From assembly GCF_000173775.1 (NCBI RefSeq), contig NZ_ACCD01000016.1:1-64000 (forward strand): a stretch of 64,000 nucleotides of DNA, read 5' to 3'. Source of the stretch: Yersinia rohdei ATCC 43380. GTDB lineage: Bacteria; Pseudomonadota; Gammaproteobacteria; Enterobacterales; Enterobacteriaceae. The notes beneath the pieces are model-generated. The model made no database searches, was not told where the DNA came from, and saw nothing but the letters and a program-made list of their open reading frames with translations. The position numbers were made by a program, and so were the translations under genes. This document shows, in pieces, positions 41,040-50,350 of the stretch. Every line of letters begins with the position of its first letter. Position 1 is the stretch's first letter.

Positions 41040-42737
41040 TTGGAAAAAGTCTGGCTAAAACGCTATCCGGCAGATGTTCCCGCAGAGATAGACCCGGATC
41101 GCTATTCTTCTTTGGTGGAAATGTTTGAGAACGCCGCCTTGCGTTATGCAGACCAGCCTGCATTCATCAATATGGGCGAGGTTATGACCTTCCGTAAACT
41201 GGAAGAGCGCAGCCGTGCCTTCGCCGCCTATTTACAGCAAGGTTTGGGATTACAAAAAGGTGATCGCGTGGCATTGATGATGCCAAATCTCTTGCAATAT
41301 CCTATCGCTTTGTTTGGTATTTTACGTGCAGGTCTGGTGGTGGTGAATGTGAATCCGCTGTATACCCCGCGCGAGCTAGAGCACCAGTTAAATGACAGTG
41401 GGGCAGTTGCGATTGTCATTGTGTCCAACTTTGCGCACACACTGGAAAAAATCGTCTTTAAAACTCAGGTCAAGCACGTCATTTTAACGCGCATGGGTGA
41501 TCAATTATCAACCGCCAAAGGAACGCTGGTTAATTTCGTGGTGAAATACATCAAGCGGCTGGTGCCTAAATATTATTTGCCAGATGCAATTTCGTTTCGC
41601 ACGGTATTGCAGAAAGGCCGCCGGATGCAATATGTGAAACCGGATATTATCAATACTGATTTGGCCTTTTTGCAATACACCGGAGGCACGACCGGTGTGG
41701 CTAAAGGGGCGATGCTGACTCACCGTAATATGCAGTCGAACCTGGAGCAAGCAAAGGCGGCTTATGCGCCATTGCTACAACCGGGGCACGAGTTGGTGGT
41801 GACCGCACTCCCGCTTTATCATATTTTTGCTTTAACCATGAACTGCTTACTCTTTATTGAGTTAGGTGGGCGCAGCTTATTAATATCTAACCCGCGTGAT
41901 ATTCCGGGCATGGTCAAAGAACTCAGCCGCTATCCATTCACAGCGATGACGGGGGTGAACACATTATTTAATGCGCTGTTAAATAATGAAGAATTTAATA
42001 AATTAGACTTCTCGACCTTACGGCTTTCAGTTGGCGGTGGTATGCCAGTACAGAAGGCAGTAGCGGAAAGGTGGGAGAAACTAACTGGCAAGCACTTACT
42101 TGAAGGTTATGGTTTGACCGAATGTTCGCCGCTGGTCACTGGTAACCCTTATGATTTGAAGCACTACAGTGGCAGTATTGGCCTGCCCGTCCCTTCAACT
42201 GATGTGCGGTTGGTCGACGATGATGGCAATATTATGACTGCGTTCGGCGAACCGGGTGAACTTTGGGTGCGCGGCCCCCAAGTTATGTTAGGCTACTGGC
42301 AGCGCCCCGATGCCACTGATGAAGTGTTAAATGACGGCTGGTTGGCGACGGGAGATATCGCGACACTCGATGAGCAAGGTTTCTTACGCATTGTTGACCG
42401 CAAAAAGGACATGATTCTGGTTTCAGGTTTTAACGTTTACCCCAATGAGATAGAAGATGTGGTGGCGTTACACGCGAAAGTGCTGGAGTCTGCCGCCGTT
42501 GGAGTGCCTAATGAGGTCTCCGGTGAGACGGTAAAATTGTTTGTAGTGAAAAAAGATGCGTCATTAACCCCGGAAGAGCTGCTAACCCATTGCCGTCGCT
42601 ACCTTACTGGGTATAAAGTACCGAAAATAGTAGAGTTCCGTGACGAATTGCCAAAATCGAATGTTGGTAAAATTTTACGTAGGGAACTGCGTGACGAGCA
42701 GGCTAAGGCCAGAGCCAGCGAGCAAAGCGCGGCTTAA
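41040..42737 (+). CDS. fadD: long-chain acyl-CoA synthetase FadD
   Basis: A 565-residue adenylate-forming ligase that activates imported long-chain fatty acids at the inner membrane. The ATP/AMP signature is [16 protein letters not shown] near residue 213, and the FadD signature ends in [19 protein letters not shown]. The start codon is TTG at 41040: CAGGAGTGCTACC sits at the right distance and the protein then begins [14 protein letters not shown] as in E. coli, whose fadD also uses UUG. FadR and CRP-like sites lie upstream. Confidence 0.95.
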   Translation: MEKVWLKRYPADVPAEIDPDRYSSLVEMFENAALRYADQPAFINMGEVMTFRKLEERSRAFAAYLQQGLGLQKGDRVALMMPNLLQYPIALFGILRAGLVVVNVNPLYTPRELEHQLNDSGAVAIVIVSNFAHTLEKIVFKTQVKHVILTRMGDQLSTAKGTLVNFVVKYIKRLVPKYYLPDAISFRTVLQKGRRMQYVKPDIINTDLAFLQYTGGTTGVAKGAMLTHRNMQSNLEQAKAAYAPLLQPGHELVVTALPLYHIFALTMNCLLFIELGGRSLLISNPRDIPGMVKELSRYPFTAMTGVNTLFNALLNNEEFNKLDFSTLRLSVGGGMPVQKAVAERWEKLTGKHLLEGYGLTECSPLVTGNPYDLKHYSGSIGLPVPSTDVRLVDDDGNIMTAFGEPGELWVRGPQVMLGYWQRPDATDEVLNDGWLATGDIATLDEQGFLRIVDRKKDMILVSGFNVYPNEIEDVVALHAKVLESAAVGVPNEVSGETVKLFVVKKDASLTPEELLTHCRRYLTGYKVPKIVEFRDELPKSNVGKILRRELRDEQAKARASEQSAA

Positions 42738-42766
42738 CTTAACCGAGTCACCCAATCATCATCATC

Positions 42767-42788
42767 AACGCCGGTCATCGCCGGCGTT
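42767..42788 (+). terminator. terminator hairpin of fadD
   Basis: AACGCCGG (42767-42774) pairs with CCGGCGTT (42781-42788), 6-nt loop, followed by GTTGTGTTT. Confidence 0.7.
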
Positions 42789-42854
42789 GTTGTGTTTGCC
42801 ATACACTATATCCGCCTAAAAATTGACGGTTATAACGACCAAGAGAATGACGTT

Positions 42855-43976
42855 TTGAATTATCAGTTGATCACCACCGACAGTGCGTTGCAGCAGGTCT
42901 GCGAACAAGCCCGAAAACATGCCCATGTTGCGTTGGATACAGAGTTTGTCAGAACGCGCACTTACTATCCGCAGTTAGGTCTGATTCAACTGTATGACGG
43001 TGAACAACTTTCACTGATTGACCCGTTACCTATCACGCAGTGGCAACCTTTCCGCGAACTCATCCAAGATTTGAATGTGGTGAAGTATCTGCACGCCGGC
43101 AGTGAAGATCTTGAAGTCTTTCTTAATGCTTTTGACCAAATGCCCACGCCGATGATTGATACACAGGTCTTGGCTGCATTCTCTGGTCGCTCGCTGTCTT
43201 GCGGCTTCGCCATGTTGGTGAATGAGTTTGAAGGCGTCGAGTTAGATAAAAGTGAATCTCGCACCGATTGGATTGCTCGCCCGCTAAGTGAAAAACAGTG
43301 TGATTACGCAGCAGCAGATGTGTTTTATCTGTTGCCTCTGGCCGCGAAATTAGTTGAAGCAACGGAAGCCGCAGGGCGTATGGATGCCGCTATTGACGAG
43401 TGCAATTTGTTGTGTCGGCGTCGCAGCGAAACACTGGATCCAGAGTTAGCATACCGCGAGATAACAAATGCCTGGCAGTTACGTGGTCATCAGTTGGCCT
43501 GTTTGCAAAAACTGGCTGCATGGCGTTTGCGCCAAGCGCGTGAACGCGATCTGGCGGTGAATTTTGTGGTGCGAGAAGAAAATCTGTGGCAAGTCGCCCG
43601 CTATCAGCCAACTTCGCTGGGCGAGCTTGACTCTTTGGGGTTGAGTGGGCAGGAAATCCGCTATCATGGGCGCACTTTATTGGCGCTGGTGGCAGAGGGG
43701 AATGCTGTTCCTGAAGACCAACTTCCCCCGCCGGTAATCAATTTGATTGAAAAACCGGGTTATAAGAAGGTTTTCAAAGATATTAAGGCGCTAATATTAT
43801 CGGTCAGTGAACGCAGTGGATTGAGCAGTGAGTTATTGGCATCGCGCCGTCAAATAAATCAATTACTCAGTTGGCATTGGAAACTGAAATCAACAGATAC
43901 CCAACCCGAATTATTAACTGGCTGGCGTGGTGATTTATTGTCAGTAGAATTGACTGAGATTTTACAACAGTATTAA
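42855..43976 (+). CDS. rnd: ribonuclease D
   Basis: A 373-residue DEDDy 3'-5' exoribonuclease acting in tRNA 3' maturation. Exo I is VALDTEFVRTRTYYPQLGL, Exo II is LHAGSEDLEVF and Exo III is CDYAAADVFYLLPL. Two HRDC-type domains follow (WQLRGHQLACLQKLAAWR; KALILSVSERSGLSSELLA). I choose the TTG at 42855 so the protein begins LNYQLITTD as in E. coli, where rnd uses UUG with a U-rich leader; an ATG at 42792 would add 21 unlike residues. Confidence 0.92.
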   Translation: MNYQLITTDSALQQVCEQARKHAHVALDTEFVRTRTYYPQLGLIQLYDGEQLSLIDPLPITQWQPFRELIQDLNVVKYLHAGSEDLEVFLNAFDQMPTPMIDTQVLAAFSGRSLSCGFAMLVNEFEGVELDKSESRTDWIARPLSEKQCDYAAADVFYLLPLAAKLVEATEAAGRMDAAIDECNLLCRRRSETLDPELAYREITNAWQLRGHQLACLQKLAAWRLRQARERDLAVNFVVREENLWQVARYQPTSLGELDSLGLSGQEIRYHGRTLLALVAEGNAVPEDQLPPPVINLIEKPGYKKVFKDIKALILSVSERSGLSSELLASRRQINQLLSWHWKLKSTDTQPELLTGWRGDLLSVELTEILQQY

Positions 43977-44134
43977 TTAATATTCAGAGGGGAGGTGACT
44001 TCGCTCTGAATTTTTCAGTTTAAATTCAGCGATAATTTCTGAAGCACTGAAATAGAAATGACGAGATTTTGGGCTGGCTATATATTAATAATAGAAGTGG
44101 AACTGGGTATTTATACAGTTAATATATGAAAATC

Positions 44135-44160
44135 ACCCCCTGTAATTAATTACAGGGGGT
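44135..44160 (-). terminator. terminator of the min operon
   Basis: A perfect palindrome with arms ACCCCCTGTAATT/AATTACAGGGGGT, followed on the minus strand by GATTTTCATAT. It lies 16 bp past the minE stop. Confidence 0.8.
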
Positions 44161-44176
44161 AGTTATTGCGAAGAAA

Positions 44177-44446
44177 TCATTTAGGCGTTTCTTCCGTTTC
44201 CGGTAATGTCACGTTGAGTTCAAGCACCGAAATATCATCCCCTTTTTGCTCAAATTGCACATGCAGCATTTCAGGGTCTATCTGGATATATTTACAAATA
44301 ACCGCCAAAATATCGCGTTTCAAGTCAGGCAAATAATGGGGCTCACTGTCCCCACGACGACGCTCAGCGACGATAATTTGCAGCCGTTCCTTGGCTATAT
44401 TGGCTGTCGGTTTTTTGCGGGACAGAAAAAAGTCTAACAAAGCCAT
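44177..44446 (-). CDS. minE: cell division topological factor MinE
   Basis: An 89-residue protein that stimulates MinD ATPase and drives pole-to-pole oscillation. The membrane-targeting start [11 protein letters not shown] and the MinD-contact helix [19 protein letters not shown] are intact, as is the dimer domain [19 protein letters not shown]. minD ends 3 bp upstream. Length is one residue more than E. coli MinE. Confidence 0.97.
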
Positions 44447-44449
44447 GGT

Positions 44450-45262
44450 TTATCCCCCAAAAAGGCGTTTCAGGAAGCCCTTCTTCTCTTCTTCAATGAA
44501 GCGGAAGGGACGTTCTTCTCCTAGCAAACGGTCAACGGTATCGTCATAAGCTTTACCAGCATCTGACTCTTTGTCCAGAATCACAGGCTCGCCTTGGTTA
44601 GAGGCGCGCAATACAGATTGGTCTTCTGGAATAACGCCAACCAATGGGATCCTCAGGATATCAAGGACATCTTCCATGCTAAGCATGTCGCCACGATTAA
44701 CACGCCCTGGATTGTAGCGGGTCAAAAGCAGATGTTCTTTAATAGGATCTTGGCCATTTTCCGCACGTCGTGATTTAGATGACAGTATTCCGAGAATACG
44801 GTCTGAGTCACGAACGGAGGAGACTTCAGGGTTGGTTGTGATGACGGCTTCGTCAGCAAAATACAGCGCCATCAAGGCACCGCTTTCAATACCGGCCGGA
44901 GAGTCACAGACAACAAACTCAAAATTCATGTCGCCAAGATCATTTAAAATCTTTTCAACACCCTCTTTAGTCAGGGCGTCTTTGTCACGGGTTTGAGAAG
45001 CGGGCAGAATATACAGATTATCTGTGCGCTTATCTTTTATTAATGCCTGGTTCAAGGTGGCGTCACCTTGAATAACATTAACAAAATCGTAAACGACCCG
45101 GCGCTCACATCCCATAATCAAGTCTAGGTTCCGTAGTCCGATATCGAAATCAATAACGACGGTTTTTTTACCTTTTTGGGCCAAGCCGGTAGCGATAGCC
45201 GCGCTTGATGTGGTCTTGCCAACGCCCCCTTTACCCGATGTAACAACAATAATGCGTGCCAT
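44450..45262 (-). CDS. minD: septum site-determining ATPase MinD
   Basis: A 270-residue ParA-type ATPase with the deviant Walker A SGKGGVGKTTSSAA at residues 9-22. The C-terminal amphipathic membrane helix reads EEEKKGFLKRLFGG. It recruits MinC to the membrane and is displaced by MinE. Middle gene of minCDE. Confidence 0.98.
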   Translation of the reverse strand: MARIIVVTSGKGGVGKTTSSAAIATGLAQKGKKTVVIDFDIGLRNLDLIMGCERRVVYDFVNVIQGDATLNQALIKDKRTDNLYILPASQTRDKDALTKEGVEKILNDLGDMNFEFVVCDSPAGIESGALMALYFADEAVITTNPEVSSVRDSDRILGILSSKSRRAENGQDPIKEHLLLTRYNPGRVNRGDMLSMEDVLDILRIPLVGVIPEDQSVLRASNQGEPVILDKESDAGKAYDDTVDRLLGEERPFRFIEEEKKGFLKRLFGG

Positions 45263-45287
45263 GAAATGGATTCCTTGTCAAAAGGGC

Positions 45288-45974
45288 TTAATTTAAAGGT
45301 TGTATAGTTAATGCGTTATCCAGCAGATGCAAACGCGCAGCTTGACCAAAATAGTCGCGTGGGATCTGATCACTCAACCAGTACTGCCCCGCGATAGAGA
45401 CGAGTTCAGCACCCAGATGCGTGCAAAAAATCTGACATTGACCATCGCCGGATGCACCTGCTAGCGCACGGCCTCGCATCATTCCATAGACATGAATATT
45501 GCCGTCGGCAATTAATTCAGCACCGGCACTGACACTGCTGATAACAATCAAATCGCAATTACGGGCATAAATTTGTTGGCCGGAACGGACAGGTGTGTTG
45601 ATGATGCGTGTCTTGGTAGGAACGTTTTCTGGTGGGCTGATAGCGGGTTCAGAGGCCATTTTTTGGCCTTTACCTTCACTCAGTAACGGCAGACCGGCCC
45701 GCGCTATTGCACGTTTTTGACGTTCATCCTGACAACCACTAATGCCAACAATACGCAGACCCGCTGAAGTGACAGCCTGTTGAAGATCTTTCCAGTTAGC
45801 ACCGTTAGGTAACGTTGCAACGTTAATCACAACAGGGGCGTTTTTCAGGAAAGCAGGTGCTTGATCTACCTTTTCCTGTAATGCCTGACGGATTACCTCT
45901 GGTCGTGAATCATGTAAGTGAACGACCGATAGGGTAAAACTACTGCCTTTTAACTCAATTGGCGATTGTGACAT
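45288..45974 (-). CDS. minC: septum formation inhibitor MinC
   Basis: A 228-residue FtsZ antagonist. The N-terminal FtsZ-binding domain starts [20 protein letters not shown]; the C-terminal beta-helix domain carries [24 protein letters not shown] and [10 protein letters not shown], used for MinD binding. The ATG is followed by the rest of the operon after a 25-bp gap. First gene of minCDE. Confidence 0.97.
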   Translation of the reverse strand: MSQSPIELKGSSFTLSVVHLHDSRPEVIRQALQEKVDQAPAFLKNAPVVINVATLPNGANWKDLQQAVTSAGLRIVGISGCQDERQKRAIARAGLPLLSEGKGQKMASEPAISPPENVPTKTRIINTPVRSGQQIYARNCDLIVISSVSAGAELIADGNIHVYGMMRGRALAGASGDGQCQIFCTHLGAELVSIAGQYWLSDQIPRDYFGQAARLHLLDNALTIQPLN

Positions 45975-46399
45975 CTATCCTGACTCAGTTTCAGCTGCGT
46001 TTAATCCCCGGAATATCATTCGGGGTACAATATTCTGATCTTCCTAAGCATGTTATAGGTAATATAAAAAGAAATCTATCCGTATCAATATATTGAAAGC
46101 CTAGGGCCGCAATAACTTCAATCCGGCAAGAAATTACAGCATAACTTCCGCTTATTCGCTAGCCCCGACCACCCTATATTTGGTTATTATCACCAGGTAG
46201 ATTGCGCTGGGTATTTTTTCAACAATATCTATTGCTACATACTCATCGGCTGCCGCCCATAAAAGTAGTTAATTTCATGCGAAAGTGGTCGTTTTTTTAT
46301 CGAGTGAAGTTGATTTTTATAAATTATACTAATGGCTGACCATTATTAACACTTTTAAGATAATGAAATAGCTTGGCCGATTGCGGTTATTATCGTCTT

Positions 46400-46415
46400 A
46401 GTGAAATAGCTCACA
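46400..46415. promoter_or_regulatory. CRP-like site
   Basis: AGTGAAATAGCTCACA matches 9 of 10 bases of TGTGA-N6-TCACA. It lies 63 bp before the candidate small ORF and about 205 bp before the secreted orphan gene. Confidence 0.45.
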
Positions 46416-46477
46416 ATATTATTTCGGAAGAATCTCACTGCGCATTTTGTCAATGTGGACAATTGGGAGCATTAATA

Positions 46478-46552
46478 ATGTTTGATTTAGCTCGATGTGT
46501 CTTTTTTGTCCGTTATAAATTGTATGAATTAGTACTATCTTTAGTTACTTAA
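46478..46552 (+). CDS. candidate 24-residue small protein
   Basis: ATG to TAA, 24 codons, with GGGAG eight bases upstream. The peptide, beginning MFDLARCVFFVRYKLY and ending in a Leu/Val-rich stretch, is mildly hydrophobic and amphipathic. The stop lies 2 bp before the -35 element of the Fur-box promoter. There is no homology evidence; it could be chance in AT-rich DNA. Confidence 0.25.
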   Translation: MFDLARCVFFVRYKLYELVLSLVT

Positions 46553-46554
46553 TA

Positions 46555-46582
46555 TTGAGAATGATAATCATTTGGTTATAAT
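46555..46582 (+). promoter_or_regulatory. Fur-box promoter
   Basis: TTGAGA (46555-46560), 16-bp spacer and perfect TATAAT (46577-46582). The spacer and -35 region hold GAGAATGATAATCATTTGG (46557-46575), which matches about 15 of 19 bases of the Fur consensus. Iron-loaded Fur should block it. Confidence 0.8.
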
Positions 46583-46620
46583 TTGCGGCTCGCTACTAAG
46601 CAAACTAAAGGAAAATAGCA

Positions 46621-46983
46621 ATGAAAAGGAATTTTATTCAACTCTCATTTATCTGTGTTTTTACCCTGTTTACCCCAGCGACATTATGGGCTAACTTTAG
46701 TTATCAGGCTGAAATTCCTAAAGATAATAAAGTCCCCAACGACTATTTGGAAAAAAGAAAATCACTGGGTCAGGAACCGACTGGCGCTGATTCATGGCAA
46801 CGACAGCTTGATCAGAAAAAAGCACGGGAAGATGCAGATACCGCAAAACGTGAACTTGATAAACAGACCAAATGCGAACAGCAGAAAAATGCCCCGCGCT
46901 ATCGTAGCGAGAAGGAAAAACAACCTTATCAATATCTGGATCCTGATCCCTGTGCTAATCAAGTCTTTATCAAGGTCTTTTGA
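46621..46983 (+). CDS. small secreted protein under Fur-box control, unknown function
   Basis: A 120-residue protein I do not recognise. It has a clear signal peptide (MKRNFIQLSFICVFTLF, cleavage likely after LWA at residue 24). The mature part is very hydrophilic and Lys/Glu/Gln-rich, predicts a helix over QRQLDQKKAREDADTAKREL, and has two Cys (TKCEQQ, DPCANQ) that could pair. AAAGGAAAATAGCA gives a good start. A Fur-box promoter lies 40 bp upstream, so iron starvation should induce it. The position beside min and ycgL corresponds to ycgJ in E. coli; orthology is not shown. Confidence 0.75.
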   Translation: MKRNFIQLSFICVFTLFTPATLWANFSYQAEIPKDNKVPNDYLEKRKSLGQEPTGADSWQRQLDQKKAREDADTAKRELDKQTKCEQQKNAPRYRSEKEKQPYQYLDPDPCANQVFIKVF

Positions 46984-47072
46984 ACTGTTGGACGTGTGAT
47001 AGAGTCAGGCATGTTATAATCTCAAGTTAATCATGTGTTTTATCCTTGAATTTATCAACCAGAGTCCAGAAC

Positions 47073-47345
47073 ATGCTTTGTGCTATCTACAGAAGCCCGA
47101 AACGGGATCAGACCTACCTTTATATTGAAAAAAAAGATGATTTTTCGCGTGTACCTGCTGAGCTGCTTGCAAGCTTTGGTAAACCACAATTCGCCATGCT
47201 GCTGTCATTAAATGAGCGCAAAAGTTTAGCAACAGCAGATATCGAGAAGGTGAAGAGTGCACTGGTTGATCAAGGTTTTTATCTGCAAGTTCCACCGCCA
47301 CCGGAAAGTTTGCTGAAAATGCATTTGGGCGAGAGCAAAGTCTAA
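47073..47345 (+). CDS. ycgL: YcgL-domain protein
   Basis: A 90-residue protein of the YcgL family (DUF709). The conserved start [20 protein letters not shown] and the C-terminal [15 protein letters not shown] are visible. I use the ATG at 47073; a TTG at 47046 would add nine residues, and no strong ribosome site settles it. The role is unclear. A weak terminator follows at 47355-47372. Confidence 0.88.
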   Translation: MLCAIYRSPKRDQTYLYIEKKDDFSRVPAELLASFGKPQFAMLLSLNERKSLATADIEKVKSALVDQGFYLQVPPPPESLLKMHLGESKV

Positions 47346-47354
47346 TCACGCGGT

Positions 47355-47372
47355 AGCGGTAAAACCGCTTTT
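47355..47372 (+). terminator. terminator of ycgL
   Basis: Short stem AGCGGT/ACCGCT with an AAA loop, followed by TTT. Confidence 0.55.
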
Positions 47373-47478
47373 GCGATGGCACCCATCTTATCTTTCAGGT
47401 GGGTGCTGTGGTGTAAACTCGATTGATATTAAATGTCCCGCTTCCTCACGGGTTAATGCTTTATCAAGGAACGCGTCG

Positions 47479-48579
47479 ATGAAATTGTCAATGATTGCGG
47501 TAATACTGGCGACAGTTGTCTCGGTGGGATGTGCTAATAAGAATTCAGCCGCCCCAATGCAACCTCAAACTGCGGCAGCCGCCCAGGTAAATTCAACACC
47601 CACAACTACTATGGGGTTAGTCTCTACCAACAACAGCCATCCCCCCACCACGTTATCTCAGCAGGGCCGAGATCCGGCGCTGTTTCCCGCATATGTTGAA
47701 CAGTTGAAAGCTCAGGCCCGAGCTAAAGGGATAAGTGACGCGACATTAAATCTCGCTTTTGCCAATATCCATTTTGTCGACCGGGTGATTCAATCTGACC
47801 GCAACCAGTTGGAAAAGAAAGTCACACTGGATGATTATCTGGCTAAAGTCCTAACCCCGAGCAAAATAGAACAGGGCAAAGAAATCTATCAACGCTATCA
47901 ACCTCAGTTATCTCAAGTCACTGCTCGCTATGGTGTGCCTGAGCGCTATATTGTTGCGCTGTGGGGCATGGAGAGTGGTTTTGGCAAGATTCAAGGTAAA
48001 GAAGATGTGATTTCGGCTTTATCAACCTTAGCATTTGAAGGCCGTCGGGAAGCCTTTTTTACCAAAGAGTTAATCGCTGCCTTGCAGATTATTCAGCAAG
48101 GCAAGGTGGATGACCCGCAATTGAAGGGGTCTTGGGCCGGTGCTATGGGGCAAAGTCAGTTTATGCCCAGCTCATTCCTGACCTATGGTGCTGATGGTGA
48201 TGGTGATGGAAAAATCGATATTTGGAATAATATTGATGATGTATTTGCTTCTACTGCTAACTATCTGTCTACTGAAGGTTGGAAACCCGGCATTGGTTGG
48301 GGGCAGGAGGCGCAGTTGCCTGTAGGGTTCAATATTGCACTGGCGGGGCTGAAAGACAATCAGGCCAAGACGGTCAGACAATGGCAGCAGTTAGGAGTTA
48401 TACCTATCGCGGGAATGAATGTTGCGAACCCGGATTTACGTGCCTGGGTGATAGTCCCCGATGATGTGCAAGGGCGGGCATTTTTGGTTTATGATAATTT
48501 TCGTACCATTATGCACTGGAACCGCTCTTACTATTTTGCTATTAGCATTGGTATGATGGCAGACAGTATCAGTCAATAA
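47479..48579 (+). CDS. MltB-like lytic murein transglycosylase lipoprotein
   Basis: A 366-residue lipoprotein. The signal peptide ends in lipobox VSVGC (Cys18), followed by a Pro/Thr/Ala/Gln-rich linker to about residue 65. The catalytic domain is of the SLT_2/MltB type: the catalytic Glu is in ALWGMESGFGKIQG, then AGAMGQSQFMPSSFLTYG, and a Ca-binding-like DGDGDGKIDIWNNIDD. It should cut glycan strands to 1,6-anhydro ends. AAGGAACGCGTCG supports this start over an upstream ATG at 47371. It is not the standard mltB by context and is absent from this locus in E. coli. Confidence 0.85.
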   Translation: MKLSMIAVILATVVSVGCANKNSAAPMQPQTAAAAQVNSTPTTTMGLVSTNNSHPPTTLSQQGRDPALFPAYVEQLKAQARAKGISDATLNLAFANIHFVDRVIQSDRNQLEKKVTLDDYLAKVLTPSKIEQGKEIYQRYQPQLSQVTARYGVPERYIVALWGMESGFGKIQGKEDVISALSTLAFEGRREAFFTKELIAALQIIQQGKVDDPQLKGSWAGAMGQSQFMPSSFLTYGADGDGDGKIDIWNNIDDVFASTANYLSTEGWKPGIGWGQEAQLPVGFNIALAGLKDNQAKTVRQWQQLGVIPIAGMNVANPDLRAWVIVPDDVQGRAFLVYDNFRTIMHWNRSYYFAISIGMMADSISQ

Positions 48580-48655
48580 AATCTGTGGCTGATAGGCGCT
48601 GTATGCCATCGCCGTGGTGTGGTGTTTATCTGGATGTGAATTCAAGAGAGGCAGT

Positions 48656-49312
48656 ATGTATCAACATAGAGACTGGCAAGGGGCTTTACTGGAGTTCCCG
48701 GTAAGTAAAGTGGTTTGCGTAGGCAGTAACTATGCCGAGCATATTAAAGAAATGGGGGGCGCGGCCTCAGTTGAACCGGTACTATTTATCAAACCAGAAA
48801 CCGCATTATGTGATATTCGCCAACCGGTCTCTATTCCGAAGGATTTTGGTGCGGTACACCATGAGGTGGAATTAGCGGTTTTGATTGGTACACCGCTGAA
48901 ACAAGCTACTGAAGATAAAGTGGCACGCGCTATTGCCGGCTATGGTGTTGCATTGGATTTAACCTTGCGTGAATTACAGTTAAATTTGAAAAAGGCCGGG
49001 CAACCTTGGGAAAAATCCAAGGCCTTTGATGGCTCTTGTCCTATCTCTGGTTTTATTCCTGTTGCCGAATTTGGTGATGCGCAGAATGTTGAGTTATCCC
49101 TGACAATTAATGATGAACTTCGTCAGAAAGGTAATACTCGCGATATGATTACGCCCATCATTCCATTGATAAGTTATATCAGCCGTTTCTTTACCTTACG
49201 CGCGGGGGATATTATTTTGACCGGTACGCCACAAGGTGTCGGGCCGATGAAATCGGGCGATATGCTTAAAATAATGCTCAATGGCAAGTCATTAAACACC
49301 CGTATAATCTAA
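48656..49312 (+). CDS. ycgM: FAH-family hydrolase YcgM
   Basis: A 218-residue fumarylacetoacetate hydrolase-fold protein, similar to acylpyruvases. Metal-site residues are visible in HHEVELAVLIG and DLTLRELQ, and the active-site lysine region KAFDGSCPISGF follows; the C-terminus has LTGTPQGVGPM. The start at 48656 follows AGAGAGGCAGT. The physiological substrate is not certain; oxaloacetate or acylpyruvates are candidates. Confidence 0.9.
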   Translation: MYQHRDWQGALLEFPVSKVVCVGSNYAEHIKEMGGAASVEPVLFIKPETALCDIRQPVSIPKDFGAVHHEVELAVLIGTPLKQATEDKVARAIAGYGVALDLTLRELQLNLKKAGQPWEKSKAFDGSCPISGFIPVAEFGDAQNVELSLTINDELRQKGNTRDMITPIIPLISYISRFFTLRAGDIILTGTPQGVGPMKSGDMLKIMLNGKSLNTRII

Positions 49313-49322
49313 GCAAATCCTG

Positions 49323-49348
49323 GCCGCCTTTATCTTCGATTAGGCGGC
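49323..49348 (+). terminator. hairpin downstream of ycgM
   Basis: GCCGCCT (49323-49329) pairs with AGGCGGC (49342-49348) across a 12-nt loop. No U-tract follows. Confidence 0.45.
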
Positions 49349-49430
49349 AAAACTTGCATCTGGTAGTCAAAACGTCTATAAACACCCGCTCATTTAGCTG
49401 CCAGCTCACTTAACTACACCGGATACCGAT

Positions 49431-49877
49431 ATGTCACAACTTCCTTTTTGGCAACAAAAAACACTCGCTGAGATGTCAGATAGCGAATGGGAATCGCTGT
49501 GCGACGGATGTGGTCAATGCTGTTTGAATAAATTGATTGATGAGGACACGGACGAAATTTATTTCACCAATGTGGCCTGTGATCAGCTCAATATTAAAAC
49601 CTGCCAATGCCGTAATTATGAACGTCGCTTTGAATTAGAAGAAGACTGCATAAAGCTAACTCGTGAAAATCTGGTGACCTTTGATTGGTTACCACCGACA
49701 TGTGCTTATCGTTTAATTGGCGAAGGTCGTGATTTACTGAGTTGGCATCCGCTATTAACCGGTTCAAAATCAGCCATGCATGGTGAGCGAATTACAGTGC
49801 GTCATATTGCGGTGCACGAGAGCGAAGTCATTGATTGGCAAGACCATATTTTGAACAAACCGCAGTGGGCTAGATAA
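49431..49877 (+). CDS. ycgN: UPF0260 cysteine-cluster protein YcgN
   Basis: A 148-residue protein of the UPF0260/YkgJ type. The N-terminal cluster motif [11 protein letters not shown] and later Cys residues ([25 protein letters not shown]) suggest a zinc or iron-sulfur site. The function is unknown. It keeps the ycgL-ycgM-ycgN order of E. coli. Confidence 0.9.
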   Translation: MSQLPFWQQKTLAEMSDSEWESLCDGCGQCCLNKLIDEDTDEIYFTNVACDQLNIKTCQCRNYERRFELEEDCIKLTRENLVTFDWLPPTCAYRLIGEGRDLLSWHPLLTGSKSAMHGERITVRHIAVHESEVIDWQDHILNKPQWAR

Positions 49878-49942
49878 CTCATACCTATTAATAAGCTGAA
49901 TATGGCATACTAACGCCGAAATTTAACTAAGAAACTTAAAAT

Positions 49943-50299
49943 ATGAAATCTTCAACATTAGCCGCTGTTATCATCGGCCTCTCTGCTACTTTGGGTAGCA
50001 TTTCACATCAGGTTCAAGCTGCTGGGGCTTCATTAATCAATCTTGATTGCCAATTGAAAGATGGCAATAATCTTACCGCAGTTTTGGATGGCCCGAATCA
50101 ACAACTGATCGTCGATAAGTCGGTGTTTAAGTTTATACAGGTTAATCCAGAAGGTAAGGGCGAGTCATTAATCTTCCAGAAGGTGGATAGCCAGGAGCCA
50201 ATTATTGCCTCTCTTAACATCTCTGGGTTGCCAATTCGACTGGCACTTGTCGATGGCGAGCAAGCTAATCATTATACTTGTACGCACACGACCGCTTAA
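49943..50299 (+). CDS. small secreted protein, unknown function
   Basis: A 118-residue protein I do not recognise. A signal peptide (MKSSTLAAVIIGLSATLGS, likely cut after VQA at about residue 26) precedes a mature domain of about 92 residues with predicted beta strands. Two Cys, one near each end (NLDCQLKDG, HYTCTHTTA), could form a disulfide. The size and Cys pattern faintly recall periplasmic lysozyme inhibitors, but no signature supports that. It has its own terminator. Confidence 0.75.
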   Translation: MKSSTLAAVIIGLSATLGSISHQVQAAGASLINLDCQLKDGNNLTAVLDGPNQQLIVDKSVFKFIQVNPEGKGESLIFQKVDSQEPIIASLNISGLPIRLALVDGEQANHYTCTHTTA

Positions 50300-50318
50300 T
50301 CTTTTCATCAATTAGATT

Positions 50319-50350
50319 GAAATGAGGTTACCTAAGGGTGGCCTTTTTTG
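50319..50350 (+). terminator. rho-independent terminator of the 49943 gene
   Basis: AGGTTACC pairs with GGTGGCCT using two G-U pairs, TAAG loop, followed by TTTTTTG. Confidence 0.7.

Larger units (their letters stand above)
45975..46620. other. minC upstream intergenic region
   Basis: This 646-bp AT-rich interval holds the minC promoter (minus strand), a CRP-like site (46400-46415), a small candidate ORF (46478-46552) and a Fur-box promoter (46555-46582). The segment 46100-46390 shows no feature I can support. Confidence 0.5.
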
